Assembly: GCA_012800215.1 (NCBI GenBank) | Contig: JAAZJT010000005.1 | Location: 1 to 16,174 of the forward strand | Origin: Bacillota bacterium | GTDB lineage: Bacteria; Bacillota; Dethiobacteria; Dethiobacterales; Dethiobacteraceae | Length of the DNA stretch: 16,174 nucleotides | Direction: 5' to 3' | In this document: positions 1 through 8,290 of the stretch, piece by piece | Numbering within the stretch: the first letter of the stretch is position 1 | Layout: every line of letters begins with the position of its first letter | Program-made: the position numbers and the translations under genes | The notes under the pieces: model-generated | Databases searched by the model: none | What the model was told of the DNA's origin: nothing | What the model saw: the letters and a program-made list of their open reading frames with translations, nothing else

Positions 1-1
1 A

Positions 2-151
2 ACAATTAATTATGAAACTCCTGATCCGGAGTGTGACTTAAATTATGTTCCTAATAAAGCTTTGGCCCGACCGGTACAGACGGCATTGTCTAATTCTTTT
101 GGCTTTGGTGGTACCAATGCTACACTTGTTTTTAGCAAGTTTAAGGGATAA
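2..151 (+). CDS. fabF: Beta-ketoacyl-ACP synthase II, C-terminal fragment
   Basis: This is the last 49 codons of an open frame that enters from the left edge and stops at TAA 149-151. The end reads NYETPDPECDLNYVPNKA and then NSFGFGGTNATLVF. These are the conserved C-terminal strand and glycine-rich loop of KAS II, which lie by the active site. In the family this enzyme condenses malonyl-ACP with acyl-ACP during fatty acid elongation in the cytoplasm. The catalytic cysteine and histidines lie outside the window, so activity cannot be judged. The gene ends 2 bases before the rnc start, which suggests cotranscription; fabF followed by rnc is a common Firmicutes order. FabB or another KAS is possible, but order and motif favour FabF. 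Confidence 0.9.
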   Translation, partial: TINYETPDPECDLNYVPNKALARPVQTALSNSFGFGGTNATLVFSKFKG

Positions 152-153
152 TA

Positions 154-861
154 ATGGAGAGAGTAATGAATAAACGTAATCTACGGGAACTTTTTACTAA
201 GCTAAATATTGTACCTAAACAGCAAGAACTGTATTTGCAAGCTCTGACTCACTCTTCTTATGCTCACGAACATAACTTAGGCAGCTATGCACATAATGAG
301 CGGCTGGAGTTTCTTGGTGATGCAGTGCTGGAGTTGGCTATTTCTGAAGAGTTATTTCAACGCTATCCACAACTTCCGGAAGGTAAACTGACACGGTTTC
401 GAGCAGGGCTGGTCTGCGAAGAAACTTTGTTTCAACAGGCGAAACAATTGATTTTGGGTGATTATCTGCTTTTAGGTAAAGGTGAGGCTGCCAGCGGCGG
501 CCGCCAACGCCCTTCTCTACTGGCCGATGCTTTTGAGGCCTTATTGGGTGCAATTTATTTAGATCTTGGTTTTGAGCAGGTGAAAGTTGTTGTCAAGCAA
601 TTATTTGATCCATTAATTATTAGTGCAAAAAAAGGCTCTTTACTGACTGATTATAAAACTTTACTTCAGGAATATACGCAGGCTAAATTGGCAGCAACGC
701 CAGAATATACAATTATCTCTGAATCAGGACCGGATCATGCCAAAGTATTTGTGGCACAATTAATTGTAAAAGGTAAAGTATTAGCTGAGGGTAGTGGGCA
801 TTCCAAGAAAGAGGCTGAGCAGGAAGCTGCCCGGATAGCTTACTGTAAATTTAATAAATAA
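154..861 (+). CDS. rnc: Ribonuclease III
   Basis: This is a double-strand-specific endoribonuclease that trims rRNA precursors and structured mRNAs in the cytoplasm. The 235-residue protein has a nuclease domain (about 10-155) and a C-terminal double-stranded RNA binding domain (about 162-233). The family signature NERLEFLGDAVLEL starts at residue 48 and supplies acidic metal ligands Glu49, Glu52 and Asp56. The second acidic pair, Asp125 and Glu128, lies in LLADAFEALLGAIYLD. The length is typical for Firmicutes. The start is uncertain: ATG 154 has AAGGG at 143-147 six bases upstream, while ATG 166 has GGAGAG at 156-161 inside the first codons; both are plausible and differ by four residues. 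The gene follows fabF by 2 bases and is followed by a strong terminator, so it probably closes the fab operon. Confidence 0.97.
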   Translation: MERVMNKRNLRELFTKLNIVPKQQELYLQALTHSSYAHEHNLGSYAHNERLEFLGDAVLELAISEELFQRYPQLPEGKLTRFRAGLVCEETLFQQAKQLILGDYLLLGKGEAASGGRQRPSLLADAFEALLGAIYLDLGFEQVKVVVKQLFDPLIISAKKGSLLTDYKTLLQEYTQAKLAATPEYTIISESGPDHAKVFVAQLIVKGKVLAEGSGHSKKEAEQEAARIAYCKFNK

Positions 862-957
862 TACTTTAGGCAGGAATTATTGCATTTAGTAACGAATTAC
901 AAAGCATGGCAAAATTAAGCAGAAAGTACATGCAATCCTGTCAAAGTAAATCCTTTG

Positions 958-985
958 ACCTGCTTGTTCGCAAGCAGGTATTTTT
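958..985 (+). terminator. Rho-independent terminator after rnc
   Basis: A perfect 9-base-pair stem (ACCTGCTTG 958-966 with CAAGCAGGT 971-979) closes a TTCG tetraloop and is followed by ATTTTT. The stable UUCG-type loop and the U tract make this a convincing intrinsic terminator separating rnc from smc. The rest of the 203-base gap (862-957 and 986-1064) contains no convincing gene or RNA, only AT-rich sequence and the smc ribosome binding site. Confidence 0.9.
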
Positions 986-1064
986 AATAAATAAATGTGT
1001 ATTGGTATGTAGCAGAAATTTATGTAGCAACTGTATTTTTGTAAGCTAAGGGGAGGAGTCCGCA

Positions 1065-4000
1065 ATGTATCTCAAACGTCTGGAAATGCATGGTTTTAAG
1101 TCCTTCGCTGATAAAACAACGTTTGATTTAACGCCAGGGGTGACTGTGATTGTAGGACCTAATGGCTGCGGCAAAAGTAATATTACTGATGCAATACGTT
1201 GGGTGTTGGGTGAACAGTCAGCCCGTCACTTGCGCGGTTTGCGCATGGAAGATATTATTTTCAACGGTTCAGCCAACCGTAAGCGGCTGAGCTTTGCTGA
1301 AGTTTCCCTCACCTTTGATCATAGTGACGGTGTTTTAGGTGTAGACTATCGGGAAATTACGATAACACGCCGTCTTTACCGTAATGGTGAAAGCGAGTAC
1401 CTACTGAATAAACAACCCTGTCGATTAAGGGATATTTTAGAATTATTTATGGATTCCGGTGTAGGCAAAGAAGCCTATTCTTTTATAGGTCAGGGCAGAG
1501 TGGAAGAAATAATACAGTCGCGGCCGGAAGAGAGACGTCATTTTTTTGAAGAAGCGGCAGGGATTCTAAAATATAAAAACAGAAAGCGTGAAACGGAGCG
1601 CCGCCTTGCAGAAACTGCGGAAAATTTAATACGTGTTGGTGATATTATTCATGAATTATCTGCACAGCTGGAACCGCTGGCTGTACAGGCTGAGCAGGCA
1701 AATAAATATTTATCTTTACGTGATAACCTTAAGAAGCATGAAGTTGATTTGCTTGTTTCAGATGCGCTGGGGCTGCGGCAGCGGTGGTATGAAGTTGATG
1801 ATAAACTAAAAACTGTTGCAGATGAACTTTTAAAACAAAAAGCTGCAGTTAGCCGTCAGGAAGCACAGCTTACCACTAATCAGTTTACTTATGATGAGGA
1901 ACAAGCCGCAGTAACTGCCCTACAGCAAGAAGTAAATAGTTTAAATTCTGAGCTGGAAAAAACACAGACACAAATAGCCGTGCTTGAGGAAAAAATACAT
2001 GGCGTGGAGCGTCAGCTTGCGGAAAGTAACAATTTCCTGGCTGATTTGCAGCAGGAAGATAAAGCCTTGTGTGAAGAAATCAAAGCTAAAACGGATGAAC
2101 TGGAGCGGCTAAGCAGTAGCACAAAACAGGCTGAAACAGAGCTAGCGCAAGCACAGGAAAGGCTGGAAACTTTAGATAATTCTGCGGAAGTAAAACGCCC
2201 GCAGGCAATTCAAGCGCAATTGGAACAAATAATGGCACAGATTCAGCAGCTTAAACTGCAGTCAGAACGCCTTGCTATGGAAAAGCGGCAGCTGGAGGAA
2301 AAATTAACAGAATTAAAAGCAGAGCAAGAAACAAAAATAGTAAAGACAGAAGCACTGAAAGAACAGTATGAAGAGTTATTGGCAAGAAAGAAAAAGATAA
2401 TACAGCAAAAAGAACTAAAAAATCAGGAGTTAGCAGCTTTAAACCAAGAGCAGCAAAATATTATACAGCAGCAGGAAAGACTGACTCAAAAATATCAGAC
2501 AGAAGAAAAACTTTTAGCTGCAGCAAATAATAAATTGGCAGTGCTGCAAGAGTTGGAAGAAAACATGGCCGGCTACTATCGCGGCGTTAAAACTATTCTC
2601 ACAGCCAGAAACCAAAATCAGCAGTTTAAAGGCATTTTCGGTACGGTTGCAGATTTGTTGGAAGTTCCACCCCGCTATGTTGCTGCTGTAGAAGCAGCCC
2701 TAGGTTCTGCACAGCAGAATTTAGTTGCTGATAGCGATAAAGTTGTGCGCGAAGCAATTGCCTACTTAAAACGCTGTAGGGGTGGCAGAGCAACATTTTT
2801 GCCCCTAAATATTCTTAAAACACCAAAACGCCACCAGCAGGCAGACAAATTAAAAAATCTTCCAGGATATATAGGAATAGCTGCTGATTTAGTCAAAAGC
2901 AAGGATTTGTTTGCTGCCGTCAAAGAATCACTTTTAGGGCGAATTCATTTTGTCACAGATTTGGAAGCTGCTCTGCCTGTGGCGGAAGCTTTAAATTATA
3001 GTGAGCGTGTAGTCACATTGGATGGGGATATGATTGCTCCAGGAGGCGTCATGAGTGGTGGTTTTGAGAAGAAACAGGGAGGAGTGCTCTCACGCCGTAA
3101 AGAGCTGGCAGCGCTGAAAAAAACGCTGCAGCAGCATGAAGAACAATTAATATCCTTCCAGGCGGAAGCACGAACCTTGCAGGAGTATAATGCTGACCTT
3201 AACCAGCGAATTGTTAATGTAAATGAGCAGTGCCAGCACATTGAACTGCAGCTTGGTTTGAATGAAAATGAAATAAGCTTTTTGCAAAAACAATTATCTG
3301 AATTAACATCTGATAAAGAAAAACTGCTGCTGGCAGAAGAAAAAACTTGTGAACAATTAAAGATCTGTCAGGCTAATATTGGGCAGGCAGCAGCAAAGCT
3401 TGCAAGTGTTCAGGCTGAAGAAAATAAGCTGCGCAGCGAATTATTAGATTTGGCGGATTTGTTAGCTGAACATGCAAAAGAAAAACAAAGATTACAAGAA
3501 TACTATACTAATTGTCGCGTAAACTTAGTTTCCTTGCAAAGGCAGCAAGAACGTGGTCTCGAGGAAAAAGAGCGCTGTCAAGGCCTGCAAGATCAGTTGC
3601 AAAAAAAATATCAGGATAAAATGAGTGAAATACAGTTACTGCAGGAAAAGCGCAATCAATTGGATGCCACGCTGCAAACTGTACAGGCTGCTGCTATGTC
3701 ACTACAGGAAAAGCGTTCGCTGTTGATCAGTAAGTTGGCTGAGCGGGAGACAGCACTTAAAACTATGTCTACACAATACCGTGAAACAACGGAATTTTTA
3801 CGTCAGCAAGAAAAAAACCTGGCCGGACTGGAGAGAAAACAGGCACGCCTTGATATGGAACGTGAGCGCATAGAGACTGAGCTGCAGCATATACTGACGC
3901 GTCTGCATGACAGCTGGGAGCTTGAATTTGAAGCAGCACAAAAATTGGCCAATCCAATTCAGAACAGGGAGATTGTGCAAAAATCAATAAAAAATATTAA

Positions 4001-4640
4001 AGAGGAAATGAGTTCTTTAGGTAATGTTAACTTGGGAGCCATTGAAGAATACCAACGCGTTAAGGAGCGTGTGGATTTTCTTAAAAAACAGCGGGCCGAT
4101 CTGCAGGAAGGGGAAAAAGATTTACTCCGCATTATCCGTGAGATTGACAGCCGAATGGGAGAAAAATTTCTTACTACTTTTACCACAATGCAGCAAAATT
4201 TTGCTGAAGTTTTTAAGGATTTATTTGGCGGAGGACGTGCTCAGTTACGGCTTACAGATTCCGAAAACCCTTTGGAAGCCGGTATAGAAATAGTGGCGCA
4301 ACCCCCCGGTAAAAAGTTGCAGCATTTATCTTTGCTCTCTGGGGGAGAAAAGGCATTGACAGCAATTTCTCTGCTTTTTGCTTTTCTAAAACTTAGACCT
4401 GCTCCTTTTTGTGTGCTTGATGAAATTGAGTCAGCATTGGATGAAGCAAACCTGGTACGTTTTAATAATTTTTTACGCATTTTTAGTAAACAAACACAAT
4501 TTTTCCTCATTTCTCACCGCAAACGCACCATGGAACAGGCCGATATCCTCTATGGTGTAACAATGGAGGAATCAGGTGTTTCAAAAATAATTTCTGTACG
4601 TTTACGGGATAACAATGACATTCCTGGTGAAAGTGCATAA
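1065..4640 (+). CDS. smc: Chromosome segregation protein SMC
   Basis: This is the ATPase subunit of the bacterial condensin SMC-ScpA-ScpB, which extrudes DNA loops and helps separate origins on the nucleoid. The 1191 residues match the usual full length. The order is an N-terminal ATPase lobe with Walker A GPNGCGKSN (31-39) and Q-loop region FIGQGRVEEI, a coiled coil, a hinge (about 500-670, ending near GGVMSGG), a returning coiled coil, and a C-terminal lobe with signature LSGGEK (1091-1096) and Walker B VLDEIESALDEAN with Asp1119-Glu1120. The coiled coils are rich in Gln, Glu and Lys. GGGAGGAG at 1051-1058 is a strong ribosome binding site for ATG 1065. The gene sits 40 bases upstream of ftsY, the standard smc-ftsY pair. 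No frameshift or missing catalytic motif is seen. Confidence 0.98.
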   Translation: MYLKRLEMHGFKSFADKTTFDLTPGVTVIVGPNGCGKSNITDAIRWVLGEQSARHLRGLRMEDIIFNGSANRKRLSFAEVSLTFDHSDGVLGVDYREITITRRLYRNGESEYLLNKQPCRLRDILELFMDSGVGKEAYSFIGQGRVEEIIQSRPEERRHFFEEAAGILKYKNRKRETERRLAETAENLIRVGDIIHELSAQLEPLAVQAEQANKYLSLRDNLKKHEVDLLVSDALGLRQRWYEVDDKLKTVADELLKQKAAVSRQEAQLTTNQFTYDEEQAAVTALQQEVNSLNSELEKTQTQIAVLEEKIHGVERQLAESNNFLADLQQEDKALCEEIKAKTDELERLSSSTKQAETELAQAQERLETLDNSAEVKRPQAIQAQLEQIMAQIQQLKLQSERLAMEKRQLEEKLTELKAEQETKIVKTEALKEQYEELLARKKKIIQQKELKNQELAALNQEQQNIIQQQERLTQKYQTEEKLLAAANNKLAVLQELEENMAGYYRGVKTILTARNQNQQFKGIFGTVADLLEVPPRYVAAVEAALGSAQQNLVADSDKVVREAIAYLKRCRGGRATFLPLNILKTPKRHQQADKLKNLPGYIGIAADLVKSKDLFAAVKESLLGRIHFVTDLEAALPVAEALNYSERVVTLDGDMIAPGGVMSGGFEKKQGGVLSRRKELAALKKTLQQHEEQLISFQAEARTLQEYNADLNQRIVNVNEQCQHIELQLGLNENEISFLQKQLSELTSDKEKLLLAEEKTCEQLKICQANIGQAAAKLASVQAEENKLRSELLDLADLLAEHAKEKQRLQEYYTNCRVNLVSLQRQQERGLEEKERCQGLQDQLQKKYQDKMSEIQLLQEKRNQLDATLQTVQAAAMSLQEKRSLLISKLAERETALKTMSTQYRETTEFLRQQEKNLAGLERKQARLDMERERIETELQHILTRLHDSWELEFEAAQKLANPIQNREIVQKSIKNIKEEMSSLGNVNLGAIEEYQRVKERVDFLKKQRADLQEGEKDLLRIIREIDSRMGEKFLTTFTTMQQNFAEVFKDLFGGGRAQLRLTDSENPLEAGIEIVAQPPGKKLQHLSLLSGGEKALTAISLLFAFLKLRPAPFCVLDEIESALDEANLVRFNNFLRIFSKQTQFFLISHRKRTMEQADILYGVTMEESGVSKIISVRLRDNNDIPGESA

Positions 4641-4680
4641 ATAGTTTTGCTAAAATTAAAGAGAAAGGTGGCAGCCTTAA

Positions 4681-5595
4681 ATGGGCTTATTTGGACGGAT
4701 TAAAGCAGGATTGAAAAAGACGCGCAGTGGAATTATTAACCGCCTGGATAGTCTTTTTATCCGTAAAAATTTTGATGATGATTTTTACGAAGAACTGGAA
4801 GAAATTTTAATTGGTGCAGATGTAGGTGTCGACACTACTCTTGATCTAGTTGAGCATTTGCGTCAAAAAGTAAAAGAAGAAAAATTAACGGAAGCCGAAG
4901 AAGTTATAGCCGCTTTAAAGCAGTTGCTGTTGGATATTTTCACTGAGGCTGAAAGTAAATTCGAGCTGACTGCAGAAAAACCAACAGTTATTCTTGTGCT
5001 TGGTGTAAACGGCGTAGGGAAAACCACTACCATTGGCAAACTCGCTGCCCGCTTTCATAAACAGGGCAAAAAAGTATTATTGGCTGCCGGTGATACATTT
5101 AGGGCTGCAGCCATAGAGCAGCTGGAAGTCTGGGCAGAGCGCACACACAGTGAATTGATTAAGCATCAACATGGTGCTGACCCGGCAGCAGTTCTCTTTG
5201 ATGCGGTCAGCGCAGCTATTGCCCGCGGCAGTGATGTGGTGCTTTGTGATACAGCGGGGCGGCTGCATAATAAAACTAACCTTATGGAGGAATTAAAAAA
5301 GGTACACCGTGTAATCGATAAGGCACTTCCAGGTGCACCACATGAAGTATTGTTGGTATTGGATGCAACCACAGGTCAGAATGCCTTGGCGCAGGCTAAG
5401 GTTTTCAATGAAGCGGCACCTTTAACCGGTGTAGTCTTAACAAAATTGGACGGTACTGCTAAAGGTGGCATTGTTGTTGCAGTAGCCCGTGCTTTAAAAA
5501 CCCCGGTTAAATTCATCGGCGTGGGTGAGGGTGTGGAAGATTTACAGCCTTTTTCGCCTCAAGAATATGTGGAAGGGCTTTTTCATGCCGATTAA
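4681..5595 (+). CDS. ftsY: Signal recognition particle receptor FtsY
   Basis: This SRP-receptor GTPase docks the Ffh-ribosome-nascent chain complex at the membrane and hands it to SecYEG. The 304 residues are almost entirely the NG domain: a helical N domain (about 20-95), then the G domain with P-loop GVNGVGKTT (108-116), the insertion-box region GDTFRAAAIEQL, DTAGR (190-194), TKLDG (254-258) and the closing GVGEGVEDLQPF. There is no long acidic A domain. Instead the protein begins with a basic amphipathic stretch (MGLFGRIKAGLKK) that probably binds lipid directly, as in other short Gram-positive FtsY proteins. AAAGGTGG at 4664-4671 is the ribosome binding site. The gene is 40 bases after smc and is followed by a terminator, so transcription does not obviously run on toward ffh. 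Confidence 0.98.
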   Translation: MGLFGRIKAGLKKTRSGIINRLDSLFIRKNFDDDFYEELEEILIGADVGVDTTLDLVEHLRQKVKEEKLTEAEEVIAALKQLLLDIFTEAESKFELTAEKPTVILVLGVNGVGKTTTIGKLAARFHKQGKKVLLAAGDTFRAAAIEQLEVWAERTHSELIKHQHGADPAAVLFDAVSAAIARGSDVVLCDTAGRLHNKTNLMEELKKVHRVIDKALPGAPHEVLLVLDATTGQNALAQAKVFNEAAPLTGVVLTKLDGTAKGGIVVAVARALKTPVKFIGVGEGVEDLQPFSPQEYVEGLFHAD

Positions 5596-5611
5596 CTAAC
5601 AGAGATTGTTT

Positions 5612-5640
5612 AAAGGAGGTCTGTACAGATCTCCTTTTTT
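5612..5640 (+). terminator. Rho-independent terminator after ftsY
   Basis: AAAGGAG (5612-5618) pairs with CTCCTTT (5631-5637). The stem continues inward through a G-T wobble and TCT/AGA to a small loop, and a T run extends through 5640. It lies 16 bases after the ftsY stop and probably ends the smc-ftsY transcript. The 5' arm contains AAAGGAGG, which looks like a ribosome binding site but has no start codon at a suitable distance. Confidence 0.85.
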
Positions 5641-5671
5641 AAATTTTCCAATTATTTTATAGCAGCAGGAA

Positions 5672-5682
5672 TATGGTAAAAT
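5672..5682 (+). promoter_or_regulatory. Putative extended -10 promoter of the ABC importer operon
   Basis: TATG (5672-5675), one base, then TAAAAT (5677-5682) matches the Gram-positive TRTGn plus -10 pattern and predicts a start near 5689. No good -35 hexamer sits 16-18 bases upstream. A second AT-rich hexamer, TATACT at 5693-5698, is an alternative -10 but also lacks a -35. A promoter is expected here because a terminator lies just upstream and a four-gene operon downstream. Confidence 0.4.
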
Positions 5683-5696
5683 TAATGGAATATATA

Positions 5697-5727
5697 CTGT
5701 GTCACGAATATAAAATTAGTAACACAG
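5697..5727. promoter_or_regulatory. Interrupted 9-base inverted repeat, candidate operator
   Basis: CTGTGTCAC (5697-5705) and GTAACACAG (5719-5727) are inverted repeats matching at 8 of 9 positions, separated by 13 AT-rich bases. They lie just downstream of the putative promoter and about 40 bases before the binding-protein start. The layout fits a dimeric repressor site; the same bases could form a leader hairpin. No regulator gene is adjacent and I do not recognise the motif as a known regulon site. Confidence 0.4.
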
Positions 5728-5766
5728 GATGTTTGTTTGCAACTTAATTTTCGGGAGGAATAAGTG

Positions 5767-7323
5767 ATGGCAAAAAATATTATTGCATTCCTGATGCTAA
5801 GTATCATGTTAATACTTGCGGCATGTAGTCCGAGCCAAGAAAATGTAGCTAGTGATCAATTCAATCTGAGCACATTAAAGTTAGCCGGAGGAACTGATTG
5901 GGGTGCACCCAATCCTTATTTACATGATCCCCGCGGTCCAGGAACAGCGAAAATGAAACTAATTTTTGATTCCCTGCTGGAAGCAGATGAAGAAGGCGAT
6001 ATTGCCTGGCTGGCAAAAGACTGGCAGATTGAAGGGAATGTTTACACTTTTACCCTTTATGAAAATGCCCGCTTTCATGATGGTCAGCCTTTAACAACGG
6101 CGGACGTAGCCTTTACTATTGATTACTACAAACAGTTTCCGCCGGTAACTAACTATTTGGATGTGGATGGCGAAAGTATTGTAGAAAGGTATGAAGTAGT
6201 AGACGATCAGACAATTAAGTTGATTGTCTCGGAACCAATGGCCACGACATTGGTAAAGTTAGGTAGCTTTGTTATTTTACCTAAACATATCTGGGAGAAC
6301 GTTTCCGATCCATATAATTACAATGAAGCTGAAGCATTTATTGGTTCTGGACCTTATAAGTTTGGCAGCTATGAACCGGCCACAGGCAGCTATGAGTTTT
6401 TAGCCAATGGAGATTACCATGGGCCTAAACCGGTCACAGAACGACTACTGTTTGTCCCTGTAAGCGATCCGCTCCTGGCTTTTGATAATGGCGAGATTGA
6501 CCTTACCGATGTTCCCATTGATGCTATGGAGAAATATAAAAACAATCCTGCTATAGGTATGATCGCCAAAGAAAACGACATGGGCTATAAACTACTTGTT
6601 AATATGGAATCTTTCTCACAGTTTAAAGATGTAAAAATGAGAAAAGCATTATATCATGCTTTAAACAGAGAGGCGATAGTGGAAAAAGTTTTCCGCGGCA
6701 GCGGCACTGTTGGCAGTGCCGGGTATGTCCCTCCGACAAACTACTTTTATAATGAAAATGTACTAAAGTATGATTATGACCCAACGGCAGCTGCTGCAGT
6801 GTTCGCAGACCAAAAAATTGCTGTTGAGTTATTGATATCAAACACCGCTGATGATGTAAAAGTTGCTGAGCTGATTAAAAATGATCTAAATAATGTGGGC
6901 ATAGAGATACAAGTGTTATCTGTTGATACAAAAGTACGGGATGAAAAAGTACTTGCCGGAGAGTATGAATTTGCTGTGGTCGGCAATGGAGGCTGGGGCA
7001 GAACGCCCGATTACTTGCGCACTTTATATTCTTCAAAATCAAAGTTTACAGGCTCTAATCCTCACTTTATGGGGCCCCTTGGTTATGACAATGAACTTAT
7101 TACAGAATTAGCAGAGTCACAGTTATTAGAATTGGACTTTGAGCGGCGAAAAGAAATACTGCAAGAGCTGCAGTATGAAATTAGCAAAGAAGTTCCCATT
7201 GTTGTTCTAGCTACTAAGACAACATATGTCATGTTTAAAAAAGATTATTATGATGGTTGGGTAAAAACATATGATTATCAACAACTGGAACAAAACCGCT
7301 TATCATACGTGGAGAAAAAATAA
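5767..7323 (+). CDS. Peptide/nickel-type ABC importer, substrate-binding lipoprotein
   Basis: This is an extracellular solute-binding protein of family 5 (the DppA/OppA/NikA class), tethered to the outer face of the membrane. A signal peptide with a hydrophobic core ends in lipobox LAAC, making Cys20 the lipidated residue. The mature part shows family hallmarks: an early NPYL segment, KLIFDSLLEADEEGDIAWLA, WQIEGNVYTFTLYENARFHDG and LTTADVAFTI, a central GSGPYKFGSYEP, then KMRKALYHALNREAIV. The length of 518 residues is typical. ATG 5767 is preferred because GGGAGGA (5753-5759) lies seven bases upstream; an in-frame GTG at 5764 sits too close. The substrate cannot be read from the sequence: di- or oligopeptides, nickel or cobalt chelates, or another small ligand are all possible. 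The permease genes overlap its 3' end. Confidence 0.9.
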   Translation: MAKNIIAFLMLSIMLILAACSPSQENVASDQFNLSTLKLAGGTDWGAPNPYLHDPRGPGTAKMKLIFDSLLEADEEGDIAWLAKDWQIEGNVYTFTLYENARFHDGQPLTTADVAFTIDYYKQFPPVTNYLDVDGESIVERYEVVDDQTIKLIVSEPMATTLVKLGSFVILPKHIWENVSDPYNYNEAEAFIGSGPYKFGSYEPATGSYEFLANGDYHGPKPVTERLLFVPVSDPLLAFDNGEIDLTDVPIDAMEKYKNNPAIGMIAKENDMGYKLLVNMESFSQFKDVKMRKALYHALNREAIVEKVFRGSGTVGSAGYVPPTNYFYNENVLKYDYDPTAAAAVFADQKIAVELLISNTADDVKVAELIKNDLNNVGIEIQVLSVDTKVRDEKVLAGEYEFAVVGNGGWGRTPDYLRTLYSSKSKFTGSNPHFMGPLGYDNELITELAESQLLELDFERRKEILQELQYEISKEVPIVVLATKTTYVMFKKDYYDGWVKTYDYQQLEQNRLSYVEKK

Positions 7324-8290
7324 ACAGCTGCTTAGTAGATTTATTATTTTCCTCTGCTCCTTTCTGGTAATTTATCTTTTCAACTTTTTTGTGCCTCGGC
7401 TAATGCCGGGAGATCCTTTTGCTCATAACACAGCGCAGTCTGGTCAAGATATGCACGGTTTATCTGCAGAGGAACTCTTGCGGCTTAAAGCTTATTATGG
7501 CTTGGATAAACCGGTGAGGGAGCAGTTCATAAATACTGTCAAAGGAAATTTAAAACTGGATTTCGGGCAAAGTATTTTATATAAAAAAAGCGTCATTGAA
7601 GTTATTATGTCGCGTTTGCCGTGGACAGTTTATATTATGCTGTCCACCTTGCTTATTAGTCTCTTTATGGGGCTTTTTCTTGCTTTGCTAGGTATAGGAA
7701 AGCCTAAATTAGATTCTTATATTCTTAAAATAATGTCTCTCCTTGCGGAAATACCTGCTTTTCTCATAGGTGTGCTGCTGCTATTTTTATTTGCTGCTAA
7801 GGTATCATGGTTGCCATTGGCTGGAAATCTTACTCCTTTTTATAGGCACACTGGTGTACTGGAATATTTGTTTGATGTATTTAGACATAGCTTACTGCCC
7901 ATCACTGCCCTTGTTCTCAATATGATGCCTAATTTTTATTTTACAGCTAGAACCAGCTTGCAGACCATTTTGAGAAAAGAATATGTGTTTAATGCGCACG
8001 CCAAGGGCCTTGCTGAAAAAATAATTCACTACAAATATATTCTCCTCAATGCTCTTTTCCCTATTTTAGCCAGATTTTTTCTTAGTGTTGGAACATGCAT
8101 TGGTGGGACCATGCTTATTGAAAATGTTTTTGCTTACCCCGGTTTGGGTAAAGTTTTACGCGACGCAGTTATGTATCGCGATTATATTTTAATTCAGGGC
8201 GTATTTTTACTTTCCACAACTGTTGTTCTGTTTTCTTCCTTTATTTCTGATGTAATTAATTTATATTTACAGAAGGATAAGCTGAGATGA
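7271..8290 (+). CDS. Peptide/nickel-type ABC importer, first permease (DppB/NikB class)
   Basis: This 339-residue integral membrane protein forms one half of the importer channel. About six hydrophobic segments are visible, near residues 20-42, 115-140, 147-170, 205-226, 255-285 and 305-332. After the first one comes the family motif PRLMPGDPF. The cytoplasmic EAA-type coupling loop is RKEYVFNAHAKGLAEKIIHYKYIL (in two runs: RKEYVFNAHAKG and LAEKIIHYKYIL), about residues 235-258; it contacts the ATPase. The ATG at 7271 lies 53 bases inside the binding-protein gene in another frame and has only a weak upstream GGTTGGG. No ATG, GTG or TTG occurs between it and the end of the first membrane segment, so a later start would destroy that segment; an in-frame CTG at 7328 is the only alternative. 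The overlap suggests translational coupling. Confidence 0.9.
   Translation: MIINNWNKTAYHTWRKNKQLLSRFIIFLCSFLVIYLFNFFVPRLMPGDPFAHNTAQSGQDMHGLSAEELLRLKAYYGLDKPVREQFINTVKGNLKLDFGQSILYKKSVIEVIMSRLPWTVYIMLSTLLISLFMGLFLALLGIGKPKLDSYILKIMSLLAEIPAFLIGVLLLFLFAAKVSWLPLAGNLTPFYRHTGVLEYLFDVFRHSLLPITALVLNMMPNFYFTARTSLQTILRKEYVFNAHAKGLAEKIIHYKYILLNALFPILARFFLSVGTCIGGTMLIENVFAYPGLGKVLRDAVMYRDYILIQGVFLLSTTVVLFSSFISDVINLYLQKDKLR

Noticed and set aside
871..940. Imperfect hairpin CAGGA..TTGCA with TGCAATCCTG in the rnc-smc gap, considered as a small RNA
   Set aside because: It needs a 4-base bulge and a 46-base loop, with no promoter or T run of its own. Probably chance pairing in AT-rich sequence.
1002..1037. 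Other possible smc promoters (TTGGTA with TATGTA or TGTATT)
   Set aside because: Spacers are 13 or 24 bases and the hexamers match the consensus poorly.
5596..5766. Gap before the importer considered as a metal riboswitch
   Set aside because: Apart from the terminator and one inverted repeat, there is no multi-helix conserved core, and the space after the putative start (about 78 bases) is too short for the NiCo class.
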